Of a stretch of 21,106 nucleotides of DNA, positions 7,557-14,410 are shown one piece after another. Position numbers and translations under genes: made by a program. Source of the DNA: an uncultured Verrucomicrobiota bacterium (lineage in GTDB: Bacteria > Verrucomicrobiota > Verrucomicrobiia > Chthoniobacterales > SZAS-18); the NCBI GenBank assembly GCA_937871685.1, contig CALMOL010000353.1:1-21106 (forward strand), written 5' to 3'. Under the pieces are notes generated by a model. It saw nothing but the letters and a program-made list of their open reading frames with translations, was not told where the DNA came from and did no database searches. How positions within the stretch are numbered: position 1 is the stretch's first letter; each line of letters starts with the position of its first letter.

Positions 7557-9260
7557 TCAAACGTAGGTGCCGAGCGAGTCGTGGACTCCCTCCACGGCGG
7601 TGCCGCCCTCCCCCACGGCGGCGGCGCAACGCTTCACGGAGCCGGAGCGCACGTCGCCCGCGGCGAAGATGCCCGGCAGGCTTGTCTCCAGCGGGCCGGG
7701 CTTCCCGCCCTTCGTCTTCCACTCGGGGGAATCGGCGGCGGCGGCGCCGGTCTTCACGAAACCGCGCTCGTCGCGCTGGATTTCCGGCGGGAGCCAATCG
7801 GTGCACGGAGTCGCGCCGATCATCGAGAAGACCGAGGGCGTCTGCACGGTGCGCTTCTCGCCGGTTCGCTTGTCGAGCAGCTCGACGGACTCCAAGTGCT
7901 TGGCTCCGTCCATGCGGACGATCTCGGTGCAGCGCAGGATCTCGATGTTCTCCTTCGTTTCCACGCGCCGCGAGAGGTAGGAGGACATGCTCTTCGACAG
8001 GTCCTCGCCGCGAATGACGAGCATCACCTTCTCGGCGCACTCGGAGAGAAACATCGCCGCCTGCCCGGCCGAGTTCCCGCCGCCAGCGACGATCACGGTC
8101 ACGCCCCGGCAAAGGCGCGACTCCAGCGCGGTGGCGGCGTAATACACGCCCATGCCCTCGAAGCGCTCACGGTTCTCCGCCTCGATGCGATTGTAGTCCG
8201 CGCCCGTTGCAATGATCACGCGCCGGGCGCGCAGCACGGCCTGGCAGCCCTCGATCTCGATGCACGCCACGTGCTCGCCCTCGCCATCGACGCACATGGA
8301 GAGCGCCTTCGCCGGGGTGGAAAAGCGCGCGCCGAACCGGAAGGCCTGGAGCTGCGCGCGGTTCGTCAGCTCGCCGCCGCTGATGCCCGTGGGGAAGCCG
8401 AAGAAGTTCTCGATCAGCGAGGAGGAACCCGCCTGCCCGCCCGGCGCGTAGCTCTCCAGCACCGCCGTGCGCAGGCCCTCGGAGGCCGCATACACCGCCG
8501 CGGCCAGTCCGGCCGGCCCGGCGCCGACGATGGCCAAGTCGCACGTCACCTCCGTCTCGCCCTCGGCGGCCAGCGGGCGCAGCAGCCCGGCCACTTGCGC
8601 CACCTCGCGCAGCGAGGGCCGGCGCAGCGGCGACCCGGTGGGCGTGATGAGCGCCGGCAGGTCGCGGCCGGAAAGGCGCATCCGCTGGCAAAGCGCGATG
8701 CCATCCTCGCTTTCGGCGATGATCAGGCGGTGCGGGATGTGGTTCTTGTCGAGAAAGTCGTCGAGGATGCGGCCCTCGCGCGAGTCGGCCTGAGCCACCA
8801 CGCGCAGGCCGGTGAAGTCCGGGTCACGCTGGAGGCGCTCCCGGCGCACCATGAAGGCGCGCACGATCGGCTCGCCCAGGCCGGGCAACTCGGCCAGCGC
8901 GCGCCGGATCGCCTCGGAGGGCACCTCCAGGATCTCGGACATCTCGGCCTTGCCGCGCGCGCTCGCGAGCGCGGAGGTGCCCTTCAGCATCGAGACATCG
9001 CCCACGAAGTCCCGCGGCCCGGGCGTGGCGAGGATCTGCTCGTGGCCGTCGCGCGTCTCAAAGACCTCCACCTCGCCCGAGATCAGCACGGTGAAGCCGA
9101 GGTCGCGCTGGCCGGCGCGAAACACCATCTCGCCGCGCCGGAGCTGGCGGCGCTTCCCGAGCGGTTCCAGCATCGCGAGCTGGTGGTCGTCGATCTTGGG
9201 GTGGGCGATCGACTGCGTGTCGCGGTAGAATCGCTCGTTCTCGTTCTCGGTCGGGTCCAT
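7557..9260 (-). CDS. cNMP-binding-domain / thioredoxin-reductase-like FAD oxidoreductase
   Basis: 567-residue fusion from ATG 9260 (a GTG at 9296 would add 12 residues). Residues about 20-135 form a cyclic-nucleotide-binding beta-roll (FRAGQRDLGFTVLISGEVEVF, GDVSMLKGTSALAS). The phosphate-binding cassette has GD instead of GE, and no Arg at its usual place, so ligand binding is doubtful. Residues about 150-230 resemble a thioredoxin-fold half (VVAQADSREGRILDDFLDKN). From 241 on it is a class II pyridine-nucleotide disulfide reductase relative: FAD motif GAGPAG (246-251), NAD(P)H motif AGGGNSAG (392-399) and GIFAAGDVR (530-538). The CxxC site of thioredoxin reductase is replaced by YYAATALESRLC (373-384), so it cannot use a classical dithiol. 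It is probably a flavin oxidoreductase of unknown partner in stress or redox control. Confidence 0.9.
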   Translation of the reverse strand: MDPTENENERFYRDTQSIAHPKIDDHQLAMLEPLGKRRQLRRGEMVFRAGQRDLGFTVLISGEVEVFETRDGHEQILATPGPRDFVGDVSMLKGTSALASARGKAEMSEILEVPSEAIRRALAELPGLGEPIVRAFMVRRERLQRDPDFTGLRVVAQADSREGRILDDFLDKNHIPHRLIIAESEDGIALCQRMRLSGRDLPALITPTGSPLRRPSLREVAQVAGLLRPLAAEGETEVTCDLAIVGAGPAGLAAAVYAASEGLRTAVLESYAPGGQAGSSSLIENFFGFPTGISGGELTNRAQLQAFRFGARFSTPAKALSMCVDGEGEHVACIEIEGCQAVLRARRVIIATGADYNRIEAENRERFEGMGVYYAATALESRLCRGVTVIVAGGGNSAGQAAMFLSECAEKVMLVIRGEDLSKSMSSYLSRRVETKENIEILRCTEIVRMDGAKHLESVELLDKRTGEKRTVQTPSVFSMIGATPCTDWLPPEIQRDERGFVKTGAAAADSPEWKTKGGKPGPLETSLPGIFAAGDVRSGSVKRCAAAVGEGGTAVEGVHDSLGTYV

Positions 9261-9419
9261 GGGGCGCGGGGCGGAAGGGATTTCGTCGGGCTGCACGACG
9301 GGAAGAAACGCGGCGGGCCACGGCGGTGAAGGTGAATTCGCGCCATCCCCCTTCTTTTCCGGCCGCCTCGGTCACTTTGCTGTCGATGGCAGAGCCCTTG
9401 CCGGCCGCGGCGACGGTGC

Positions 9420-9660
9420 ATCCGCACAAGCCATAGACGATGAGGGCGGAGATGAGCGGGTCGATCGTGACTTCGACCGGGTGCTTGTAGAACGACGCCA
9501 GCAACTCGATCCGCCGCGGCGAGTGGTGCAGCTGGTGGCACACGCGCCGCCAGAACCGCGAAGTGTGCCTTCAGCAATGCCACCAGTAATAAACGAAGGT
9601 CGAGATAAAATACGCCGCGAGCGCCTGGCCCCAGATGCCAATCACCGCGGCCGCATCTTC
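9420..9660 (-). pseudogene. Remnant of a fatty acid hydroxylase / sterol desaturase family gene
   Basis: On the minus strand one frame reads IGIWGQALAAYFISTFVYYWWHC, a TGA stop, RHTSRFWRRV, then CHQLHHSPRRIELLASFYKH and PVEVTIDPLISALIVYGLCG. This is the central part of an FA_hydroxylase superfamily protein. It keeps the membrane helix, the WWHxxRH box and the HxxHH box (HQLHH), which are iron ligands in the family. The stop falls between two ligands of the first box, where most relatives have Arg; CGA to TGA is a single transition. Upstream the frame loses similarity near 9660. Downstream the third His box is absent and the frame drifts into unrelated residues before the flavoprotein start. 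It therefore lacks both ends and carries a nonsense change. Confidence 0.7.
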
Positions 9661-9780
9661 GCGGTCGATGGCCACGCGTGAGCATCTTCGGAAACACCCC
9701 CGTCCGCCCTCCGCGCCGCCGACGATCTCCAGGAGCCGCCGTGTGTCCCGGGCGGTGATGCCCGCAGCCGCCGCCAACTC

Positions 9781-10662
9781 ATGAACGACAAGCCCACGAA
9801 GGTCCGCCTCCTCCTCGCCGATGTGGACGGCACGCTGGTGGACAGCAAGAAGCGGATCACGCCGCGCGCCGTGCAAGCCGTCGCCCGGCTGCGCGAGGCC
9901 GGCATCGGCTTCGCCATCACCAGCGGCCGGCCGCCGCGCGGGATGAAGATGATCGCCGAGGCCATCAAGATCACCGCCCCCATCGCGGCCTTCAATGGTG
10001 GCACCCTGGTGAAGCCCGATACCTTCGAGGTCATCGAAAGCCACACGCTGGAACGCGAGCTCGCCAAGAAAGTGATCGCCGCCATCGACCGGCAGGGCCT
10101 CGACGTCTGGGTTTATGCCGGCCTCGACTGGTATCTGCGCGACCCGAACGCGCCGCACCGCGAGAAGGAGGAGCACACCGTGCAGTTCGCGCCCACCGTC
10201 GTGAAGGATTTCACGGCGGCGCTGGACGCGGGCGTCGCCAAGATCGTCGGCGTTTCCGATGACCTGGAACTCGTCGCGCGGGTCGAGAAGGCCGCGCGCG
10301 AGGAATTCGGCGGCTCCACCCATACCAAGCAGTCCAACCCCGCGCGCGAGCACGATGCCGCGGCCCCGGCGGGCGTCTCGGCCGCGCGCTCGCAGCCCTA
10401 CTACTTGGACGTCACCCACCCGCAGGCGAACAAGGGCAGCGTGGTCGCGATGCTCGTGAAGACGCAGGGCATCCCGGCGGAGGCCATCGCCACCATCGGC
10501 GACATGCCGAACGACGTGCTCATGTTCGAAAAGAGCGGCTTCTCCATCGCGATGGGCCAGTCCAGCGACGAGGTGAAGGCGGCCGCCACGCGCGTGACCA
10601 CTGGCCTGGACGACGAGGGCTTCGCGCGCGCCGTGGAAGACTTCATCCTCGGCCAGGCCTAA
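9781..10662 (+). CDS. Cof-type HAD-IIB family hydrolase
   Basis: 293-residue haloacid-dehalogenase superfamily phosphatase of subfamily IIB. Motif I is LLLADVDGTLVDSKK (nucleophile D14, acid/base D16). Motif II is FAITSGRPP. Motif III is the Lys in QANKGSVVAML. Motif IV is IGDMPNDVLMF, followed by FSIAMGQSSDEVKAAATRVT, the typical Cof ending. The C2-type cap lies between about 85 and 205. About 26 residues with an Ala/Pro-rich character (near 179-205, NPAREHDAAAPAG) precede the YYLDVTHP strand where many homologues have a shorter loop. Substrates are typically sugar phosphates, FMN or PLP and cannot be chosen here. The start is the first ATG of the frame with the motif at the expected distance. 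The gene converges on the GH15 gene across the 21-bp repeat array. Confidence 0.93.
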   Translation: MNDKPTKVRLLLADVDGTLVDSKKRITPRAVQAVARLREAGIGFAITSGRPPRGMKMIAEAIKITAPIAAFNGGTLVKPDTFEVIESHTLERELAKKVIAAIDRQGLDVWVYAGLDWYLRDPNAPHREKEEHTVQFAPTVVKDFTAALDAGVAKIVGVSDDLELVARVEKAAREEFGGSTHTKQSNPAREHDAAAPAGVSAARSQPYYLDVTHPQANKGSVVAMLVKTQGIPAEAIATIGDMPNDVLMFEKSGFSIAMGQSSDEVKAAATRVTTGLDDEGFARAVEDFILGQA

Positions 10663-10804
10663 TCTCGCGATTGCAGGCCGAGGAAGCAGGCCAGCCGCGT
10701 TTGCGGAACCGCGCAGCTGGCGGGGACGTAGCCGCCGGAGGGCCATAGCCCGCGAAGCGACGCATGCCTCGAGTTGGGGGCGCCATGGTCTCGATTGCCA
10801 AGGG

Positions 10805-11269
10805 GATGAGCTTCGTTCGCCGGGGCGTGAACTAGGGAGCGGGTCAGCCGGTGACGATCTGCCGGGGGCGGCGATGCCTCCACGAGCGGACGAAAGTCAT
10901 CCGTTGGGGGATGAGATTCGTCCGGTGGGGAGATGAAATTCATCCGGTGGGGGTCTCTTTTTCATCCCTCGGGGGATGAATTTCATCCGGCGAGGGCCGG
11001 AATCCGTCCCTCCGGGGGTGGGCTTCGTCCTCCACGCGATGATTTCGGGCGCCCGAGCGACGAATTTCGTCTCCCTGGGGACGAAAACTGCCCCCAAAGG
11101 GACGTAGAGCATCCGGCGAACGACGAATTTCGTCCCCCGGCCGATCAAATTCATCCCCCGGCGGATGAATTTCATCCCCCCACCGGACGAAAATCACCGC
11201 CCGGCGGATGAAAATCGTTCCCCTCCGGATGAAATTCATCCGGTGGGGGGATGAAATTCGTCCGCCCCC
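10805..11269. repeat. Degenerate 21-bp repeat array with palindromic core (about 22 units)
   Basis: Consecutive units of almost exactly 21 bp fill this convergent spacer. The core is GAYGAA-W-TTCRTC, a 13-base odd palindrome, for example GATGAAATTCATC at 10932 and 11228, and GACGAATTTCGTC at 11059 and 11122. The rest of each unit is 8 bases rich in G (CCGGTGGG) or C (CCCCCGGC). Unit starts can be followed at 10805, 10826, 10847, 10868, 10889, 10910, 10932, 10953, 10974, 10995, 11016, 11037, 11058, 11079, 11100, 11121, 11142, 11163, 11185, 11206, 11227 and 11249. Weaker traces of the same period go back to about 10759. Extra single bases at 10931 and in the units at 11163 and 11227 break every reading frame, so it is not one coding repeat. 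The flanks 10663-10758 and 11270-11444 contain nothing I can identify. Confidence 0.9.
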
Positions 11270-11444
11270 AGAAGGAGAGCGGCTGAGATTCGCTTTCCGC
11301 TCGCGTCCGACCCCATCTCGTCTCAGACGGCTCACCCAGCTTGGGGTCCTAGGGAGGGGTGGCATCACCCTCGGCATGGGTTGATCGAGCCAGGCCTTCC
11401 AATGCCAGCGGTCGATCGCGCGACGTCGATCTCAGCAATTCTGG

Positions 11445-13382
11445 TCACGCTTCATTCAGCACGCGGTCGAGATTGTAGGCGGCGGAGATCAGCGAGAGGT
11501 GCGTGAAGGCCTGCGGGAAGTTCCCCAGCGCCTCGCCGCTTGAGCCGATCTCCTCGGCATACAGGCCGACGTGGTTCGCGTAGCCGAGCATCCGTTCGAA
11601 GAGCAGGCGCGCGTCCTCCAAGCGCGCGCGGTCCACGCGGCCGGCGCGCGTGAGCGCTTCCACGAGCCAGAAGGTGCACATCGAGAAGGAGCCTTCCTCG
11701 CCGGTCAGCCCGTCGTTGCTCTGCCCGCGGAGATAGCGATACACGAGCGCGTCGGCCGTGAGCCCTCCTTGCGAGGGTGACTGGAGGATCGCGTCCAAGG
11801 TGCGCAGCATGCGCGGGTCGTTCGGCGAGAGAAAGAACACCAGTGGCATGAGCAGCGTGGAAGCATCGAGGTGATCGCTGTCGTAATGCTGCACGAAGGC
11901 GCCGCGCTTCTCGTTCCAGCCGCGGCGCATGAGGTCCTCGTAGATCTGGTCGCGCGTCTTCAGCCAGCGCGTGCGCGGCGCGGGGAAGGAGCGCTTGTCC
12001 GCCAAGCGCAGGCCGCGGTCCATCGCCACCCAGCACATGAGGCGCGAATAGGTGAAGTGCTGCCGGCCGCCGCGCGTCTCCCAGATGCCCTCGTCGCGCC
12101 TCCGCCAATTCTTGCAGACGTAGTCGAGCAGATTTCGCAGGTAGCCCCAAAACTCGGACGAGACCTGCGTGCCGTGCTTGTTGAAGAGATACACGGCATC
12201 GAGCAGCTCGCCGTAGATATCGAGCTGGAGCTGGTCGAACGCGCCGTTGCCGATGCGCACCGGGCGAGAGCCGCGGTAGCCATCGAGGTGCTTGAGCGTC
12301 GATTCCGCGAGGTCGGCGCGGCCGTCGATCCCGTAAACGATCTGCAGGCCCGCGCCCTTCTTCGCCTCGCGGCAGCGCTGCTCCAGCCAGCCCATGAAGG
12401 CGGCCGCTTCGTCGGTGAAGCCGATGCGCAGGAACCCGTAGATCGTGAACGCCGCGTCGCGAATCCACGTGTAGCGATAGTCCCAGTTGCGCTCGCCGCC
12501 GATGCCCTCGGGCAGCGAGCAGGTGGGTGCGGCGATGATCGCGCCGGTCGGCTCGTAGGTCAGCAGCTTCAGCGCAAGCGCCGAGCGGTGGACCATCTCG
12601 CGCCAGCGGCCTTGGTAGGTGCAGCGGCCGAGCCAGCGTCGCCAGAAATCCACCGTCTTTTGGAAGAGTTCCTCGACCGCGTCGCACGAGGGGCATTCCC
12701 CGTCACCGGTGGGCGAGATGCCTTCGCGGCGCAGGACGCAGAGCGTGCTCTCGCCGGCCTTGAGCGTCCACTCCGCCTCCACCCCGCGCGCCGTGCGCCG
12801 CAGCGGAGCGGAGGTGGCCAGCTCCATCTCCAGGCCCGCGCCGGCAAACACCGCGCTCTCTCGCCGCATCGTCACCTCCGGGATGACGCGCGCGTAGTCG
12901 AGCGCTGGGAAGCACTCCATCCGCAGCCGGAGCCTGCCGCGCGTGCAGCGGACGCGCCGGATCACCTGGCGAGGCCACGGCTCCGGCGCGCCGGCGGGCA
13001 TGAAGTCCTGCACCTCGCCCACGCCCTCGGCGGAGAGGAAGCGGGTCATCAGGACGTTCGTGTCCGGCCAGTAGAACTGCTTGTGCCGCGTGTCGGGGTT
13101 CAGCGAGCGAATCGACCAGTGGCCGCCCTTCTCCGCGTCGAGCAATGCGGCGAAGATCGAGGGGGAGTCGAAGTTCGGTCCGCAAAGCCAGTCAATGGTG
13201 CCGTCGAGGGCGACCAGCGCCGCCGTCCGCATGTTTCCGATGATCCCGTGGTTCTCGATTGGCTCGTAGCCAGCGGGCACCATCGGCCGTGGCCCTTCCG
13301 CCTGAGCTGTCCCCGCGGACTCCCCGCTTCGCGAACGCGAGTGGCTGGTCGCTTTGGATCTGCGGCGCGGGGTAGTGGCCAT
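11445..13382 (-). CDS. Glycoside hydrolase family 15 protein (glucoamylase/trehalase type)
   Basis: 645-residue bacterial GH15 enzyme, which inverts the anomeric centre while releasing glucose from alpha-glucans or trehalose. A basic, Ser-rich N-terminal 33 residues precede the family start YEPIENHGIIGN (39-50) and ALDGTIDWLCGPNFDSPSIF. The N-terminal beta-sandwich domain runs to about 240. The (alpha/alpha)6 barrel starts near RWREMVHRSALALKLL, with GGERNWDYRYTWIRDAAF (about 296-313). The general acid is likely the Glu of DEGIWETRG (E435) and the second catalytic Glu is in TGEEGSFSMCTFW (about 562). It ends GLYAEEIGSSGEALGNFPQAFTHLSLI, the usual C-terminal block. No export signal is seen, so it is probably cytoplasmic and used for storage-glucan or trehalose turnover. 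An in-frame ATG at codon 34 is an alternative start that removes the basic tail. Confidence 0.95.
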   Translation of the reverse strand: MATTPRRRSKATSHSRSRSGESAGTAQAEGPRPMVPAGYEPIENHGIIGNMRTAALVALDGTIDWLCGPNFDSPSIFAALLDAEKGGHWSIRSLNPDTRHKQFYWPDTNVLMTRFLSAEGVGEVQDFMPAGAPEPWPRQVIRRVRCTRGRLRLRMECFPALDYARVIPEVTMRRESAVFAGAGLEMELATSAPLRRTARGVEAEWTLKAGESTLCVLRREGISPTGDGECPSCDAVEELFQKTVDFWRRWLGRCTYQGRWREMVHRSALALKLLTYEPTGAIIAAPTCSLPEGIGGERNWDYRYTWIRDAAFTIYGFLRIGFTDEAAAFMGWLEQRCREAKKGAGLQIVYGIDGRADLAESTLKHLDGYRGSRPVRIGNGAFDQLQLDIYGELLDAVYLFNKHGTQVSSEFWGYLRNLLDYVCKNWRRRDEGIWETRGGRQHFTYSRLMCWVAMDRGLRLADKRSFPAPRTRWLKTRDQIYEDLMRRGWNEKRGAFVQHYDSDHLDASTLLMPLVFFLSPNDPRMLRTLDAILQSPSQGGLTADALVYRYLRGQSNDGLTGEEGSFSMCTFWLVEALTRAGRVDRARLEDARLLFERMLGYANHVGLYAEEIGSSGEALGNFPQAFTHLSLISAAYNLDRVLNEA

Positions 13383-13499
13383 GGAACGCGGATGATGCCG
13401 CGCCGAGCAACGCGATCATCATCCCAATCGCAGATTCAGCCTACAACGCGCGTGTGCCTCACCTTACCGCGCCCGTCGAGATTCTCGCAATGCGGCACG

Positions 13500-13537
13500 G
13501 AAGGGCCGGCGTCCGCTGGCTCGGACGCCGGCCTTTC
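13500..13537 (-). terminator. Strong GC-rich hairpin, terminator of a lost minus-strand gene
   Basis: GCCGGCGTCCG (13505-13515), a 6-base loop and CGGACGCCGGC (13522-13532) form a perfect 11-bp stem, extended by five more pairs (one G-U) to 13500 and 13537. It starts 16 bases beyond the TAG of the minus-strand protein tail at 13554. The trailing U tract is weak in both directions (CCUUCC on minus, CCUUUC on plus). Confidence 0.6.
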
Positions 13538-13553
13538 ACTTCGGAGCGGAAAG

Positions 13554-13637
13554 CTATTCGAGGTCGTAAACCTCCACGAGGGCAACGCCGGTCAGGCCGT
13601 TCTTCCCGCTCACGATGGCGGTATAGCCGCTGCGGCG
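13554..13637 (-). pseudogene. C-terminal tail of a lost secreted protein
   Basis: The minus strand encodes SGYTAIVSGKNGLTGVALVEVYDLE followed by TAG (13554-13556). I recognise this as the closing segment common at the C-terminus of large exported proteins in Verrucomicrobiota and related bacteria (YTAIVxGxNGxTGVALVEVYDL); this is from memory. Only about 25 codons remain. The rest of the gene is missing, and upstream sequence passes straight into a broken sigma factor gene. Its own stop and terminator hairpin are intact, so a deletion probably joined the two genes. Confidence 0.55.
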
Positions 13638-13639
13638 TG

Positions 13640-14307
13640 GCCACGGTTTGCGCCACCTGCGCGCAGGTGGCCGCGGAAGCGCGCGCGCAGCCGGTGCACG
13701 GCGACGCGCAGGGCACCCGGGCTCATCCCGAGTTCGCGGCCGGTGGCGTCGGCCTCCTGCGCGCTCTGGTCCCACGAGAGGAAAGAGCGCAGGCGATGGA
13801 AACTGATGGCCCTGGCCCTTCTCCTCACACTCGGCCCCCAGCGTGCGCAGGGCCTGCGCCACGACGGCCTCGGCCCAGTCGCGGTCAAACCGCTCCGCGG
13901 GCGAGGCGTCGTCGGCCGGCGCGGCGAGCCATTCCTCGGCCTGCGCCTAGTCCAGCGAGAGCGGCGCCTGCCCGCCGCCGCGGCGCGGACGGCGCTCGCG
14001 GCGGGACTCGCCGGAGAGATGGAGCTTGAACACCCCCCAGCAGGAAGGAGCGCAGCCGCCCGCGTTCGCGGTCCGCCTTGTCGAGCAGGCGGCGCGAGAG
14101 CAGCAGCGCGAAGAACCCCTGCGTGAGGTCCTCTGCCTCGGCCGGCGGTATCTCCCGGCGGCGCGCGAAGGCGTAGAGGGGGAACCAATACGCGGCGCAC
14201 AAGTCATTCAGCGCCCGCTCGGCCTGGGCCCCCGGCGCGGTGCCCTCCCGCGCGCGCAGCACGAGGCTCCAGCGCGTATCCGGGAAGGCGGGAGAGATCG
14301 AGGGCAT
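13640..14307 (-). pseudogene. Degenerate ECF-like sigma factor gene
   Basis: The 5' part from ATG 14307 reads FPDTRWSLVLRAREGT, ALNDLCAAYWFPLYAFARRR, AEDLTQGFFALLL and LLDKADRERGRLRSFL, clear region 2 of a Verrucomicrobiota-type sigma factor. Similarity then jumps frames. An extra base in a C6 run (14033-14038, + strand) leads to GVFKLHLSGESRRERR and PLSLD. A TAG (13947-13949), probably a former Trp codon, is followed by AQAEEWLAAPADDASPAERF and DRDWAEAVVAQALRTLG. An extra A in an A3 run (13800-13802) leads to FHRLRSFLSWDQSAQEAD and the region 4 helix LGMSPGALRVAVHRLRARFR. A small deletion near 13665 leads to VAQTVATPQ. At least three frameshifts and one nonsense change remove function unless several are sequencing errors. 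Confidence 0.85.
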
Positions 14308-14410
14308 CCGGTTTCGGCAGCGTGACGAAAAACGGCCGGCGGCTCAAGCCCTGATGCAAATCCCCCCGGTTGCACCCCGGGGGCAGCCAAGCCACGCTGG
14401 CGCCCGCCTC

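Noticed and set aside
7023..9329. 768-codon plus-strand frame over the flavoprotein and LTxxQ genes
   Set aside because: No recognisable domain; it mirrors two minus-strand genes that have clear motifs.
9680..9780. Minus-strand HTH-like words (ELAAAAGITARDTRRLLE) upstream of the HAD gene
   Set aside because: Only about 20 residues, no start or flanking domain, and Arg/Ala-rich frames of this kind arise by chance at this GC content.
10933..11211. Repeat-encoded peptides of DEFHPPA type (also two minus-strand frames)
   Set aside because: Several frames are open at once, single-base additions break all of them, and the arms covary as DNA palindromes rather than as codons.
10805..11269. CRISPR array
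   Set aside because: The period is 21 bp with no unique spacers of 30 bp or more, units are diverged, and no cas gene is nearby.
11871..14126. 751-codon plus-strand frame over the GH15 gene and sigma remnant
   Set aside because: It crosses unrelated loci and has no motif; the minus strand carries the GH15 catalytic blocks.
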